A stretch of 64,000 bases of DNA from the NCBI GenBank assembly GCA_965204655.1, contig OZ241998.1, positions 930,001 to 994,000 of the forward strand, given 5' to 3'. The notes beneath the pieces are model-generated. The model searched no databases. It was not told the DNA's origin and saw only the letters and a list, made by a program, of their open reading frames with translations. The DNA is from CATQHL01 sp965204655. Lineage in GTDB: Bacteria > Actinomycetota > Acidimicrobiia > Acidimicrobiales > CATQHL01. Position numbers and translations under genes: made by a program. This document shows, piece after piece, positions 1-7,469 of the stretch; the stretch's first letter is position 1; each line of letters opens with the position of its first letter.

Positions 1-1
1 A

Positions 2-103
2 GATCGCAGCGACGCTGTCCATGAGGCAAACCTCTTCGACCTTGACGCAAAATACGCCGACGTCCTTGATGAAGAGGCAGTGATCGGCTACCTCCTCCGC
101 TAA
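2..103 (+). CDS. C-terminal end of a truncated gene, function unknown
   Basis: An open frame enters from the left edge and stops at TAA 101-103. It encodes 33 residues ending in GYLLR, acidic and rich in Asp, Glu and Ala, with codon use like the neighbouring genes. Too little is present to assign a family. The next gene starts about 200 bp further on behind its own promoter, so this is probably the end of a separate transcription unit. Confidence 0.45.
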   Translation, partial: DRSDAVHEANLFDLDAKYADVLDEEAVIGYLLR

Positions 104-218
104 ACCAACCCGAGTCGTTGCAGACCCTCGGAGATTGCGCGGCCATTCCGACAGCCGGCGTGTCAAAGCCCGAACGACTGAGAGCTGAACGACTGCAATC
201 CGCCTGAAGACCGCGATG

Positions 219-233
219 CGGAACAATGTTCCG
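219..233. promoter_or_regulatory. Palindrome CGGAAC-AAT-GTTCCG, candidate operator
   Basis: A perfect 6-bp inverted repeat with a 3-bp spacer lies directly against the -35 box of the promoter at 234-262. The same palindrome, with GGC as spacer, occurs at 19112-19128 upstream of the CitE-like gene. Its position suggests a transcription factor site controlling the surface-protein gene. Which regulator binds is not known. Confidence 0.5.
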
Positions 234-262
234 TTGACCGGAACGCTTGCATCGTCTATACT
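234..262 (+). promoter_or_regulatory. Sigma70-type promoter TTGACC-17-TATACT
   Basis: TTGACC (234-239) and TATACT (257-262) are separated by 17 bp, a near-consensus housekeeping promoter. It would drive the gene starting at 301 with an untranslated leader of about 30 nt carrying the ribosome binding site GGAGG just before the GTG start. Confidence 0.7.
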
Positions 263-300
263 GAGGCAACACCCAATAGTGGAGCGGAGGAGAATCCAAC

Positions 301-1062
301 GTGCATAAAGCAAGACTTCCGATATTGCGCTACTTGGCGGCAGCAGCAACTCTCCTAGCTGCAGCCTCCTTCCTGACTGCTTCTCCAGCGATGGCTGACC
401 ACGGCAACGAAGACGAACACATCGACGGAGAAATGACCGTTTCGAACGACACCGATATCAACGACGGCGATCTGATCACGGTGGAACTCTCAAACTGGAA
501 CCCGGACAGCACCATCACGGTCGTCACGTGCTGGAGCTTCCCGATAGCGGGGCCTGGGGACTGCTCACTCGCCAACTATGGAATGCACACCGCAACCGTC
601 GCCGCAGACGGAACGGCGACGGTGGAATATCCCGTGAAACTGCTGGACAGGTGCGTTTCGGAAGGTCAATGCTACATAGTCGCCTCCGACGGGATCGGGC
701 CGGCTTCGAATTCCGCAGCCGTAGAAATCACTTTCGCAGCGACCGAACCTCCCACCACCACAGAACCTCCCACAACCACCACCACCCAAGCGGCCACCAC
801 AACAACTCAACCTGCCACCACGACCACACAAGCGACCACAACCACAGAACCTCCCACGACCACCACCCAAGCCACCACCACCACCCAAGCACCCACCACG
901 ACGACTAGCCCGCCCGATGCAGAGCCGCCCGCCGCCCAGACCGAAACCCCCGCAAGCGACGGAGGGGGGCTGTCCGTGGGCGCAATCGTTCTACTAATCA
1001 TCGGGGGCGTTTTGCTAATCACCTTCGGCGTTGTCGTATTCATACGAAGAAGAGGCCAATAG
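301..1062 (+). CDS. Secreted/anchored surface protein with neocarzinostatin-like domain and Thr-rich stalk
   Basis: The 253-residue product starts at GTG 301 behind GGAGG. It has a Sec signal peptide with the n-region MHKARLP and cleavage near SPAMA-DH. Residues about 40-145 form a beta-rich domain with four Cys and the pattern DGD..TV, C, ADGTATV, GQC.I..DG.G and a terminal ITFA, which resembles the neocarzinostatin/macromomycin fold. Residues about 147-210 are a Thr/Pro stalk of TTTT and PPTTT repeats. A C-terminal hydrophobic segment followed by RRRGQ would anchor the protein in the membrane. The family assignment rests on pattern only. A ligand-binding or structural surface role is likely; no antibiotic function should be assumed. 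Confidence 0.75.
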   Translation: MHKARLPILRYLAAAATLLAAASFLTASPAMADHGNEDEHIDGEMTVSNDTDINDGDLITVELSNWNPDSTITVVTCWSFPIAGPGDCSLANYGMHTATVAADGTATVEYPVKLLDRCVSEGQCYIVASDGIGPASNSAAVEITFAATEPPTTTEPPTTTTTQAATTTTQPATTTTQATTTTEPPTTTTQATTTTQAPTTTTSPPDAEPPAAQTETPASDGGGLSVGAIVLLIIGGVLLITFGVVVFIRRRGQ

Positions 1063-1111
1063 CTGCGTCCGACCTGCATCTTTAGGGGCACCCTCAGCCG
1101 AGGTTCAAGGA

Positions 1112-2365
1112 GTGGCCGAAAACGCCGTCTCGCCCGATAGCACGGCTGTAAGCAGTCCAGGCAATTCTCGGGCAGAAACCCCGCTGGCAGACCTCCGCGT
1201 CTTAGAGATGGGGGTTCTTCTAGCCGGGCCGTTCTGCGGGCAACTCCTAGCCGACTTCGGCGCCGAAGTCATCAAGATTGAACAACCGGGTACGGGGGAT
1301 CCGATGAGGGAGTGGGGGCGGGAGCACTCAGGCGGTCAGTCCCTGTGGTGGCCGGTCGTGGCACGGAACAAGAAATCCGTCACCCTCAACCTACGGAAAA
1401 CAGAAGGGCAGGCGCTCATCCGCCGCCTCATCGAGTCCACCGACATAATCGTCGAAAACTTCCGTCCCGGCACGCTGGAAAGATGGGGTCTCTCCTACGA
1501 AGAAATCAGGTCGGTTAATCCCCGAACGATCCTCGTGCGGGTAACCGGCTTCGGCCAAGACGGGCCATACGCCTCGCAACCCGGCTACGGCTCTATCGGA
1601 GAAGCCATGGGCGGGCTTCGCTACGTAGTAGGCGACCCTTCCACACCGCCAAGCAGGATGGGAATAAGCATCGGCGACACCCTCGCCGCCACTTTCGCCT
1701 GCTTAGGGGCTCTCACAGCCCTGCACAATCGGGAGCGCACGGGAAGAGGTCAAGTCGTGGACTCAGCCATCTACGAAGCCGTTCTTGCCGTAATGGAGTC
1801 GCTCATTCCCGAATACGCCATAGAGGGCTACATAAGAGAAAGGACGGGAGCGATCCTCCCGAACGTGGCCCCCTCTAATGTCTATCCCACCTCCGACGGA
1901 CAAATGCTGGTCATCGCCGCAAACCAGGACACCGTGTGGGCACGTCTTGCCGAAGCCATGGGCAAGCCGGAACTGGCCAAAGACCCTCGCTTCGCCACTC
2001 ACACCGCACGCGGCCAGACGCAAGCCGAACTTGACGCGATCATCTCAGAATGGACGTGCACCCTCAACGCAGAACGGCTTTGCGCCGTTCTGCTCGAGCA
2101 CGGCATCCCCAACGGGCGTATTTTTCGCGCTCCTGAAATGCTGCAAGATCCCCATTTCGCAGCCAGACAAGCCATCGTGAAACTCCTCCACCCCGATCTG
2201 GGCGAGTTTCCCATGCAAAACGTGGTTCCCAAACTTTCCGAAACACCTGGCACGCTGCGTTGGGTCGGACCGAACCTCGGCGAGCACAACGAGGAGGTGC
2301 TTGAGGGCATTCTGGGTCTGAGCACCGAGGAGACAGACGCCTTGAAAGCCTCGGGAGTCTGTTGA
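1112..2365 (+). CDS. Class III (CaiB/BaiF) CoA-transferase
   Basis: The enzyme transfers CoA between carboxylic acids through an enzyme-aspartyl intermediate. The start of the domain (LADLRVLEMG, then LLADFGAEVIKIE) is typical of the CaiB/BaiF family. The Asp of MGISIGD fits the catalytic aspartate, and NVAPSNVYPTSDG lies in the middle of the fold. The open frame extends upstream to a TTG at 1031 inside the previous gene, but GTG 1112 gives the usual length of about 417 residues and avoids a low-complexity extension; neither start has an ideal ribosome site. An acyl-CoA dehydrogenase-like gene follows, suggesting activation then oxidation of an organic acid. The substrate is unknown. A second family member lies at 22724. 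Confidence 0.85.
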   Translation: MAENAVSPDSTAVSSPGNSRAETPLADLRVLEMGVLLAGPFCGQLLADFGAEVIKIEQPGTGDPMREWGREHSGGQSLWWPVVARNKKSVTLNLRKTEGQALIRRLIESTDIIVENFRPGTLERWGLSYEEIRSVNPRTILVRVTGFGQDGPYASQPGYGSIGEAMGGLRYVVGDPSTPPSRMGISIGDTLAATFACLGALTALHNRERTGRGQVVDSAIYEAVLAVMESLIPEYAIEGYIRERTGAILPNVAPSNVYPTSDGQMLVIAANQDTVWARLAEAMGKPELAKDPRFATHTARGQTQAELDAIISEWTCTLNAERLCAVLLEHGIPNGRIFRAPEMLQDPHFAARQAIVKLLHPDLGEFPMQNVVPKLSETPGTLRWVGPNLGEHNEEVLEGILGLSTEETDALKASGVC

Positions 2366-2427
2366 GGCTGCCAGGGTGTCCAAACAGATCACCGGCGCTC
2401 GCTTGAGAACTGCACGAGGGAGAACGC

Positions 2428-3732
2428 TTGCCAAGCAATAAGCACACTTCGGATCGCCCCTCCCAAAGATGCGTAGGCGAAATCCTCGTGGACGACATGA
2501 CTCCCCCCGAGGTTGAACGCGCCGCACGCGTGGATCTGGTGCTGCCCGCCATTGCCGAAGCCGCGATGGAAGCCGACAGGAGCGGAGAGTTCCAGCTTGA
2601 GCATGTCCGAACTCTTTCTAACGCCGGTCTGCTGGGGTTGACCGTGCCAACCGCCTACGGAGGACTCGGAGGAGGACTGCGCGACCTTGCTGCAGCCACG
2701 TTTGCCATGGCCACCGCCTGCCCGTCCACTTCCATCGCCTTCTTCTTTCAGTGCAGCGGCTCCTCTAGGGGACTGCTGCCCCTTGAAGCAGTCAAGGCCG
2801 GACTTTTCAGTCCAGAGGAAGCGGATTCCGCTCAAGCCTTCGGAGAAAAAGTGCTGAGAAGGATGGGAGAGGAAGGACGCTGGGTGGCCAACTTCGCCAG
2901 CGAGACGGTGCGCAGCAAGGACGCCGCCATCAGCATCGCCACTACGGCCTCGGCGGTCGACGGAGGCTGGATTCTGAACGGCGTCAAGGCGTTCGGCTGC
3001 GCCACGGGAGTAGCAGACGACTACCTGGTCACCGCCCGGATGGACTCAGGGTCAACGGCTCAGCACCTAGCGGTCTTCCTCATACCCCGCGACACCCCAG
3101 GAGTGTCTAACCGCACCAAATGGGACTCCCTGGGAATGCGCGCCTCAGCCACGCACGGCATCATCCTGAAAGACGTGTTCGCCCCCGCCGAAAATGCGCT
3201 GGCCGTACCCGGGGCTTTCGTCAAAATGACTCAGGTGAGCCGCGGCAGTTTCGTCGGCAACCAGGTGGCGCTGTCCTCCGTTTACCTGGGCGCAGCCCAA
3301 GCCACCTTCGACTTCGCTATCAACCACCTTCGTAAAACCACCTACCACGACAGCGACGAACCCATCGGAGGCAGCGGACTCCACAAGCAACTCATCGGCA
3401 GGATGAGAGCCGCCCTAGACACCGCTTTGAACTTCGCTCGGCGTCAACTCCAGATAGAAACTTCCGACCCCCCCATGATGTCCAAGGAGGAAGAAGTCGC
3501 TCACTGGCGCATCGCCAAAGGCGCAATAGCCGAGAACTGCTTTGAAGTGGCCGTCTCGGCGCTGAAAGCTTGCGGCACGGGCAGTACGGGGTTCAGTTCC
3601 CCCATTTCCCGCGGCCTGCGCGACCTCGCCATGGCTCTGGTGCAGGGCTTCCCTCCGGAGCGGGGCAGGCTGGAGGCTGCGGAGTACCTTGTCTTTGGAA
3701 AGGAAACGCCCCAGTTCGGAACGGTGAAATGA
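2428..3732 (+). CDS. Acyl-CoA dehydrogenase-like flavoprotein
   Basis: The 434-residue protein shows the three-domain acyl-CoA dehydrogenase layout. It has an N-terminal helical part with GLTVPTAYGGLGGG, a middle beta domain with GGWILNGVKAFGCATG for flavin and substrate contacts, and a C-terminal helical part. The usual catalytic YEGT/GEGT glutamate motif of the C-terminal domain is not visible; VQGFPPERG stands in its place. This is more typical of monooxygenase-like (DszC/SfnB-type) relatives or of dehydrogenases with a shifted base. TTG 2428 is preceded by GGGAG; ATG 2497 is an alternative. It follows the CoA-transferase gene and overlaps the next small gene by ATGA, so it probably belongs to the transporter operon. 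Confidence 0.8.
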   Translation: MPSNKHTSDRPSQRCVGEILVDDMTPPEVERAARVDLVLPAIAEAAMEADRSGEFQLEHVRTLSNAGLLGLTVPTAYGGLGGGLRDLAAATFAMATACPSTSIAFFFQCSGSSRGLLPLEAVKAGLFSPEEADSAQAFGEKVLRRMGEEGRWVANFASETVRSKDAAISIATTASAVDGGWILNGVKAFGCATGVADDYLVTARMDSGSTAQHLAVFLIPRDTPGVSNRTKWDSLGMRASATHGIILKDVFAPAENALAVPGAFVKMTQVSRGSFVGNQVALSSVYLGAAQATFDFAINHLRKTTYHDSDEPIGGSGLHKQLIGRMRAALDTALNFARRQLQIETSDPPMMSKEEEVAHWRIAKGAIAENCFEVAVSALKACGTGSTGFSSPISRGLRDLAMALVQGFPPERGRLEAAEYLVFGKETPQFGTVK

Positions 3733-3980
3733 AACTGCAGAGATGGTTCTGGGGGCTGACCGGTGCGTTGCTGTACATAACCGGAATGAACGACGAGGCT
3801 TTCGGTCACTTGGGGGATTGGTGGCTGACCCTGCCCGCCGGCCTGCAGGTGAGCTTGGTGGCGGTTCTCATCCTGCTGGCGCTCTTTGCCGGAATTCGAT
3901 TACTGCAAGCCCGCCGGGCAGCGCACGACGCTGCGTTACGGGCTGCAGACGGAGTTCTATCAAGAAGGAGTCTCGTATGA
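3729..3980 (+). CDS. Small membrane protein of a transporter operon
   Basis: This 83-residue product starts at ATG 3729, overlapping the stop of the preceding gene by ATGA, and ends by ATGA overlap with the binding-protein gene. It has a Trp-rich N-terminus (MKLQRWFWGL) with a first hydrophobic stretch and a clear transmembrane helix around residues 41-58, then a basic, Ala-rich tail. No family is recognised. Translational coupling on both sides indicates it is a real gene, perhaps an accessory subunit of the ABC importer. Confidence 0.6.
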   Translation: MKLQRWFWGLTGALLYITGMNDEAFGHLGDWWLTLPAGLQVSLVAVLILLALFAGIRLLQARRAAHDAALRAADGVLSRRSLV

Positions 3981-5401
3981 AGACCAGAAATGGCTTTAGG
4001 GGTTTGGCGATCATCCTCGCCGCCCCGCTGCTGATCACGGCAGCCTGCGGAACGAACGACGAAAGCAGCACGACCACCAGAGACACAACAGCCGCAAGCA
4101 CCACCACCAGAGACACAACAGCCGCAAGCACCACCACCGAAGAGCCGACAGCCGCAAGCAGCACCACCACCGAAGGCACGGCCACCCCGCCGGAAACCCT
4201 TCCTCCGACCTCCACGGACGAAGGGGGTGAGCCGCTGATCGTTTCATTCATAATCACCGACGTTTCCATGGTTGCGGCTGCCTTGGGTTGGGAAGTACCC
4301 GACCAGGGAGATCTGGAGGCCGCCATTGAAGCCGTAACAACCGCCATCAATGACGCCGGCGGCGCGGCAGGGCGACCCATTGAAGCCAAGATCCGGGTCT
4401 TCAACGCCATCACCGACGACCCCATCACGGAAGGGGAGCTATGCACCGCCATCACGCAGGACGACAAAGCCGACTTCGTGGTACTCACCGGTCAGTTTCA
4501 GGAAAACGCCCGACCCTGCTATGCGGATGCGGGCACGACGATGCTGGACGTGACTCTCTTCCCCACCGACCAAGCCGGATATGAGGAACTCGCCCCGTAT
4601 CTGTGGTCACCGCTTTTTCCGAGTTACGACACGCTGATCGAAGGTCTAGCCGACGCCCTAGACGCAGAAAACTGGCTCGCCGGCGCCAACCTCGGGGTTC
4701 TGGGGATTGACAGCGAAATGAACCGCCGAATCTACGAAAATTCTTTGCTGCCGCGCATTGAGTCAGTCGACGAACAGGTGCTGTCGGTCAACTGGATCGA
4801 CCCTTCCACCTCAACCTCCATTGAGAACGGCCTCTCGCAGGCCATCCTCAACTTCAAGAGCGAAAACGTAAACAAGGTGATCATCCTGGGCGGCTCTCGG
4901 ATGGCGGCCTACATGATGGACATTGCAGGAACTCAGAACTACGCACCCGCCTACGCCATGACCAGTTACGACAGCCCGGAGTTCAATATCCGTAACAACC
5001 CCGAACTCCTTGAAGGTTCGCTTGGAATTTCCATACTCCCCGGCTGGGACGTCGCCGACGACCAGTACCCCTCCCCCGCCAACGCCGCCGAGAGGCAATG
5101 CCTGGAAATCCTCTCAGGCGCAGGTCTCTCCTACGAAAACCGGAACAACTCCCGCAGCGCCCTGCTCTACTGCGACGCTGTCAGGCTCCTACAGCACGCA
5201 GGCCAACTCGCCGCCTCCCCGAGTACCGAAGACATCAGAGGGGCACTCTGGGACATCGGCGAAGACTTCGAGCCGGCCAGCGTCTACTCGGTCAAACTCA
5301 GCAAGAACGATTACGCCGGCGGCGCCGGCTATCGGGTTTTTGCCTTCGACGAATCCTGTTCTTGCATGGTCCTGCGAGGTAACACCGTCCTCTTCAATTA
5401 A
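3977..5401 (+). CDS. Branched-chain-type ABC transporter substrate-binding lipoprotein
   Basis: The 474-residue lipoprotein starts at ATG 3977 with AAGGAG placed 7 nt upstream. The signal peptide ends in a lipobox (LLITAAC) giving a lipidated Cys. Then comes a Thr-rich spacer built from 30-bp DNA repeats (RDTTAASTTT twice), holding the domain off the membrane. From about residue 85 the sequence follows the periplasmic-binding type I fold of LivJ-like proteins: IVSFIITDVS, then AIEAVTTAINDAGG, IEAKIRVFNA, and VIILGG between the lobes. It would capture the substrate and pass it to the membrane subunits encoded next. The ligand cannot be deduced; the family binds branched-chain amino acids, amides, urea and aromatic acids. 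Confidence 0.85.
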   Translation: MKTRNGFRGLAIILAAPLLITAACGTNDESSTTTRDTTAASTTTRDTTAASTTTEEPTAASSTTTEGTATPPETLPPTSTDEGGEPLIVSFIITDVSMVAAALGWEVPDQGDLEAAIEAVTTAINDAGGAAGRPIEAKIRVFNAITDDPITEGELCTAITQDDKADFVVLTGQFQENARPCYADAGTTMLDVTLFPTDQAGYEELAPYLWSPLFPSYDTLIEGLADALDAENWLAGANLGVLGIDSEMNRRIYENSLLPRIESVDEQVLSVNWIDPSTSTSIENGLSQAILNFKSENVNKVIILGGSRMAAYMMDIAGTQNYAPAYAMTSYDSPEFNIRNNPELLEGSLGISILPGWDVADDQYPSPANAAERQCLEILSGAGLSYENRNNSRSALLYCDAVRLLQHAGQLAASPSTEDIRGALWDIGEDFEPASVYSVKLSKNDYAGGAGYRVFAFDESCSCMVLRGNTVLFN

Positions 5402-5423
5402 CTGACCTCTATAGATAACTGAA

Positions 5424-7469
5424 ATGAAGGCACCTTCGGCTCGGTTGGCGGGCATGGGGTTGACAACAGCCGCCGTCGGCTGCGTCGGCGCTGTCCTGCT
5501 GCTGAAGCGGACGGACATTGCCTCGCATCTGGGGCTGAGCGGAACCTTGCTGCCTCAAACGGTGACCATCGGAGTTCTAGCCGCAGCCGCGGCCGCTGTT
5601 TCGGCATGGCTGTTTGCTCGCGCAGCGAAGCGGCGGCCTAGGACAACCAACAGAACAGGCCGCCGAGAGGCGTTGGCAGCGGGAGTCGGATCCCTGCTGG
5701 CAGGAGTCGCCCTCTTGCTTGCCTCTGTCATCAACCATCCCGCTGTTTGGACGGCCGGCGCGGTCGCTGCGGTCGTCGGATTTGCTCCGGCCTTGGCGTT
5801 GCACCGACCCATGCTCGCTGAAGAAGTAGAAGCCGCCACCGAGGGGAGCCGACGCAACTGGACAGAGCGCGACCGGGGTGCTCACCCAGCTCAGTACGCC
5901 GCCTTCAGCGGATACTGGGCCGCGGCGCTCCTAGGAGTGCTAGGGGCGGTCTTGCCCCTGTCGTTCCACCCCATCTCCCCCGCGGCAACGCTTGCAGGCG
6001 CTGGGGCGGCAGCCGCCGTCGGCGGGCTCCTAAGCCTTTGGGGAACGCTCCGAGGGCTCCCTGCGCCAGTCTCCGACGGGATATCCATTGCCGACGTCCC
6101 CTGGGCAAAGCGGGGGCTGGCCGCAGCCGCCGGTCTGGGCGCCCTGATCGTCGGAGCAGCCGAAAGCGCACGAGGGCTGCTCTTTGAGGAATGGCAACGC
6201 AGCCCAAAAGGGGCGTTCGGCGTCCTGTCTGCCGTCACTGCAGGCGCAGCGGCGACCCTGCTCTTCGGCCGCTGGTACCACCTGCTGGCTGATCGGAAGG
6301 GAGCGGAGCGAGCCGGAGGGGTCGGACTTGCTCTCGCTGTCGGAGGGGGAACGGCTCTGCTAGGCGCCTTTTCCTTCACTTACGTCGGTCTGATCTCCTC
6401 TTGGGTCATTGCAGGCGGCGCGCTGGCCCTGGCTGCGGCAGGCTTGGACGCGGCAACCTGGACATCCCTGCGCCGAGACGCCCGGAGGGTGATCTCAGTT
6501 CGACAGATCACGGCTTTCAGCGCCGGCGCCGGGGTGTCCGCAATACTGCTGGGACTACCGCTGGACGGGCGCCATGACCAACTCAAGATCGCGCTGGCGT
6601 CTCTTGGCTGCATCTGCGCCGGTGTGGGCATCGCACGCCGCAGCCCAGCCCCCAAACAGCGGGATTCCTCTCACCAGACCTGGGACAGGAAACCGCCGAG
6701 GGGCGTGAGCGAAGCAACTCCTGATACCCCTCTGCTGCAGCTCCAAAACATAAACGTGTCCTATGAGGAGATGCAGGTTCTTTTTGACGTAAACCTCAGC
6801 GTCGCCGAAGGACAGATAGTCGCCCTGATGGGGACCAACGGCGCCGGGAAAACCACGACTCTGCGCTGCATTTCCGGCCTGGAGCCAGCCCGCTCCGGGC
6901 GCTTGTTGTTCCGAGGTCTTGACGTCACCCGAACTCCGCCGGCGTGGCGCGTAGGCATGGGGCTGCAGCAAATCGTGGGCGGACAAGCCGTCGCAGGAGA
7001 TCTCACCGTGGCGGAAAATCTGCGGCTCTTCTGCCACGGCCTCCCGCGGAAAGAGGCGCCCGGGCGCATAGACGAAGCCCTAGCGCACTTTGATCGCCTC
7101 GCTGAGCGCCGAGAGCAGCCCGCCGCAACGCTCTCCGGGGGCGAGAAGCAAATGCTCGCTCTGGCCAAAGCTCTGATCGTCTCACCCCGACTCCTCATCA
7201 TCGACGAGTTATCTCTAGGACTGGCGCCAGCGGTCGTAACGCAACTCCTTCCCGTGGTTCAAGAGATTGCAGCCCGCGGAACCGCAATGCTCATCGTGGA
7301 ACAGTCGGTCAGAACCGCATGCAGTCTGGCTGAATACGTCTATGTGATGGAGAAGGGCTCAATTCGACATGAAGCCACCGCCTCCGATCTGCTACTCCAC
7401 CCGGAGATCCTCACCTCCACCTACCTGAGCGGCGCAGGAGCACCTGCGAGCGACGCTGCGAGAACATGA
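5424..7469 (+). CDS. LivF-type ABC ATPase fused to an N-terminal polytopic membrane domain
   Basis: The 681-residue protein has two parts. Residues 1 to about 410 contain roughly ten hydrophobic, Ala/Gly/Leu-rich segments and no motif I recognise. Residues about 430-670 are a complete ABC ATPase of LivF type, with Walker A GTNGAGKTT near 470, signature LSGGEKQ, Walker B LLIIDE and the LivF-like LIVEQS segment. LivF is normally a soluble protein of about 240 residues, so the membrane part is an unusual addition. The gene overlaps the next by ATGA (7466-7469). The N-terminal part may be an extra permease-like domain or an anchor. Confidence 0.85.
   Translation: MKAPSARLAGMGLTTAAVGCVGAVLLLKRTDIASHLGLSGTLLPQTVTIGVLAAAAAAVSAWLFARAAKRRPRTTNRTGRREALAAGVGSLLAGVALLLASVINHPAVWTAGAVAAVVGFAPALALHRPMLAEEVEAATEGSRRNWTERDRGAHPAQYAAFSGYWAAALLGVLGAVLPLSFHPISPAATLAGAGAAAAVGGLLSLWGTLRGLPAPVSDGISIADVPWAKRGLAAAAGLGALIVGAAESARGLLFEEWQRSPKGAFGVLSAVTAGAAATLLFGRWYHLLADRKGAERAGGVGLALAVGGGTALLGAFSFTYVGLISSWVIAGGALALAAAGLDAATWTSLRRDARRVISVRQITAFSAGAGVSAILLGLPLDGRHDQLKIALASLGCICAGVGIARRSPAPKQRDSSHQTWDRKPPRGVSEATPDTPLLQLQNINVSYEEMQVLFDVNLSVAEGQIVALMGTNGAGKTTTLRCISGLEPARSGRLLFRGLDVTRTPPAWRVGMGLQQIVGGQAVAGDLTVAENLRLFCHGLPRKEAPGRIDEALAHFDRLAERREQPAATLSGGEKQMLALAKALIVSPRLLIIDELSLGLAPAVVTQLLPVVQEIAARGTAMLIVEQSVRTACSLAEYVYVMEKGSIRHEATASDLLLHPEILTSTYLSGAGAPASDAART

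Noticed and set aside
528..908. 126-codon + frame and overlapping reverse frames in the Thr-rich part of the first gene
   Set aside because: They are products of the ACC/CAC repeat composition, with His- or Val-rich translations and no ribosome sites.
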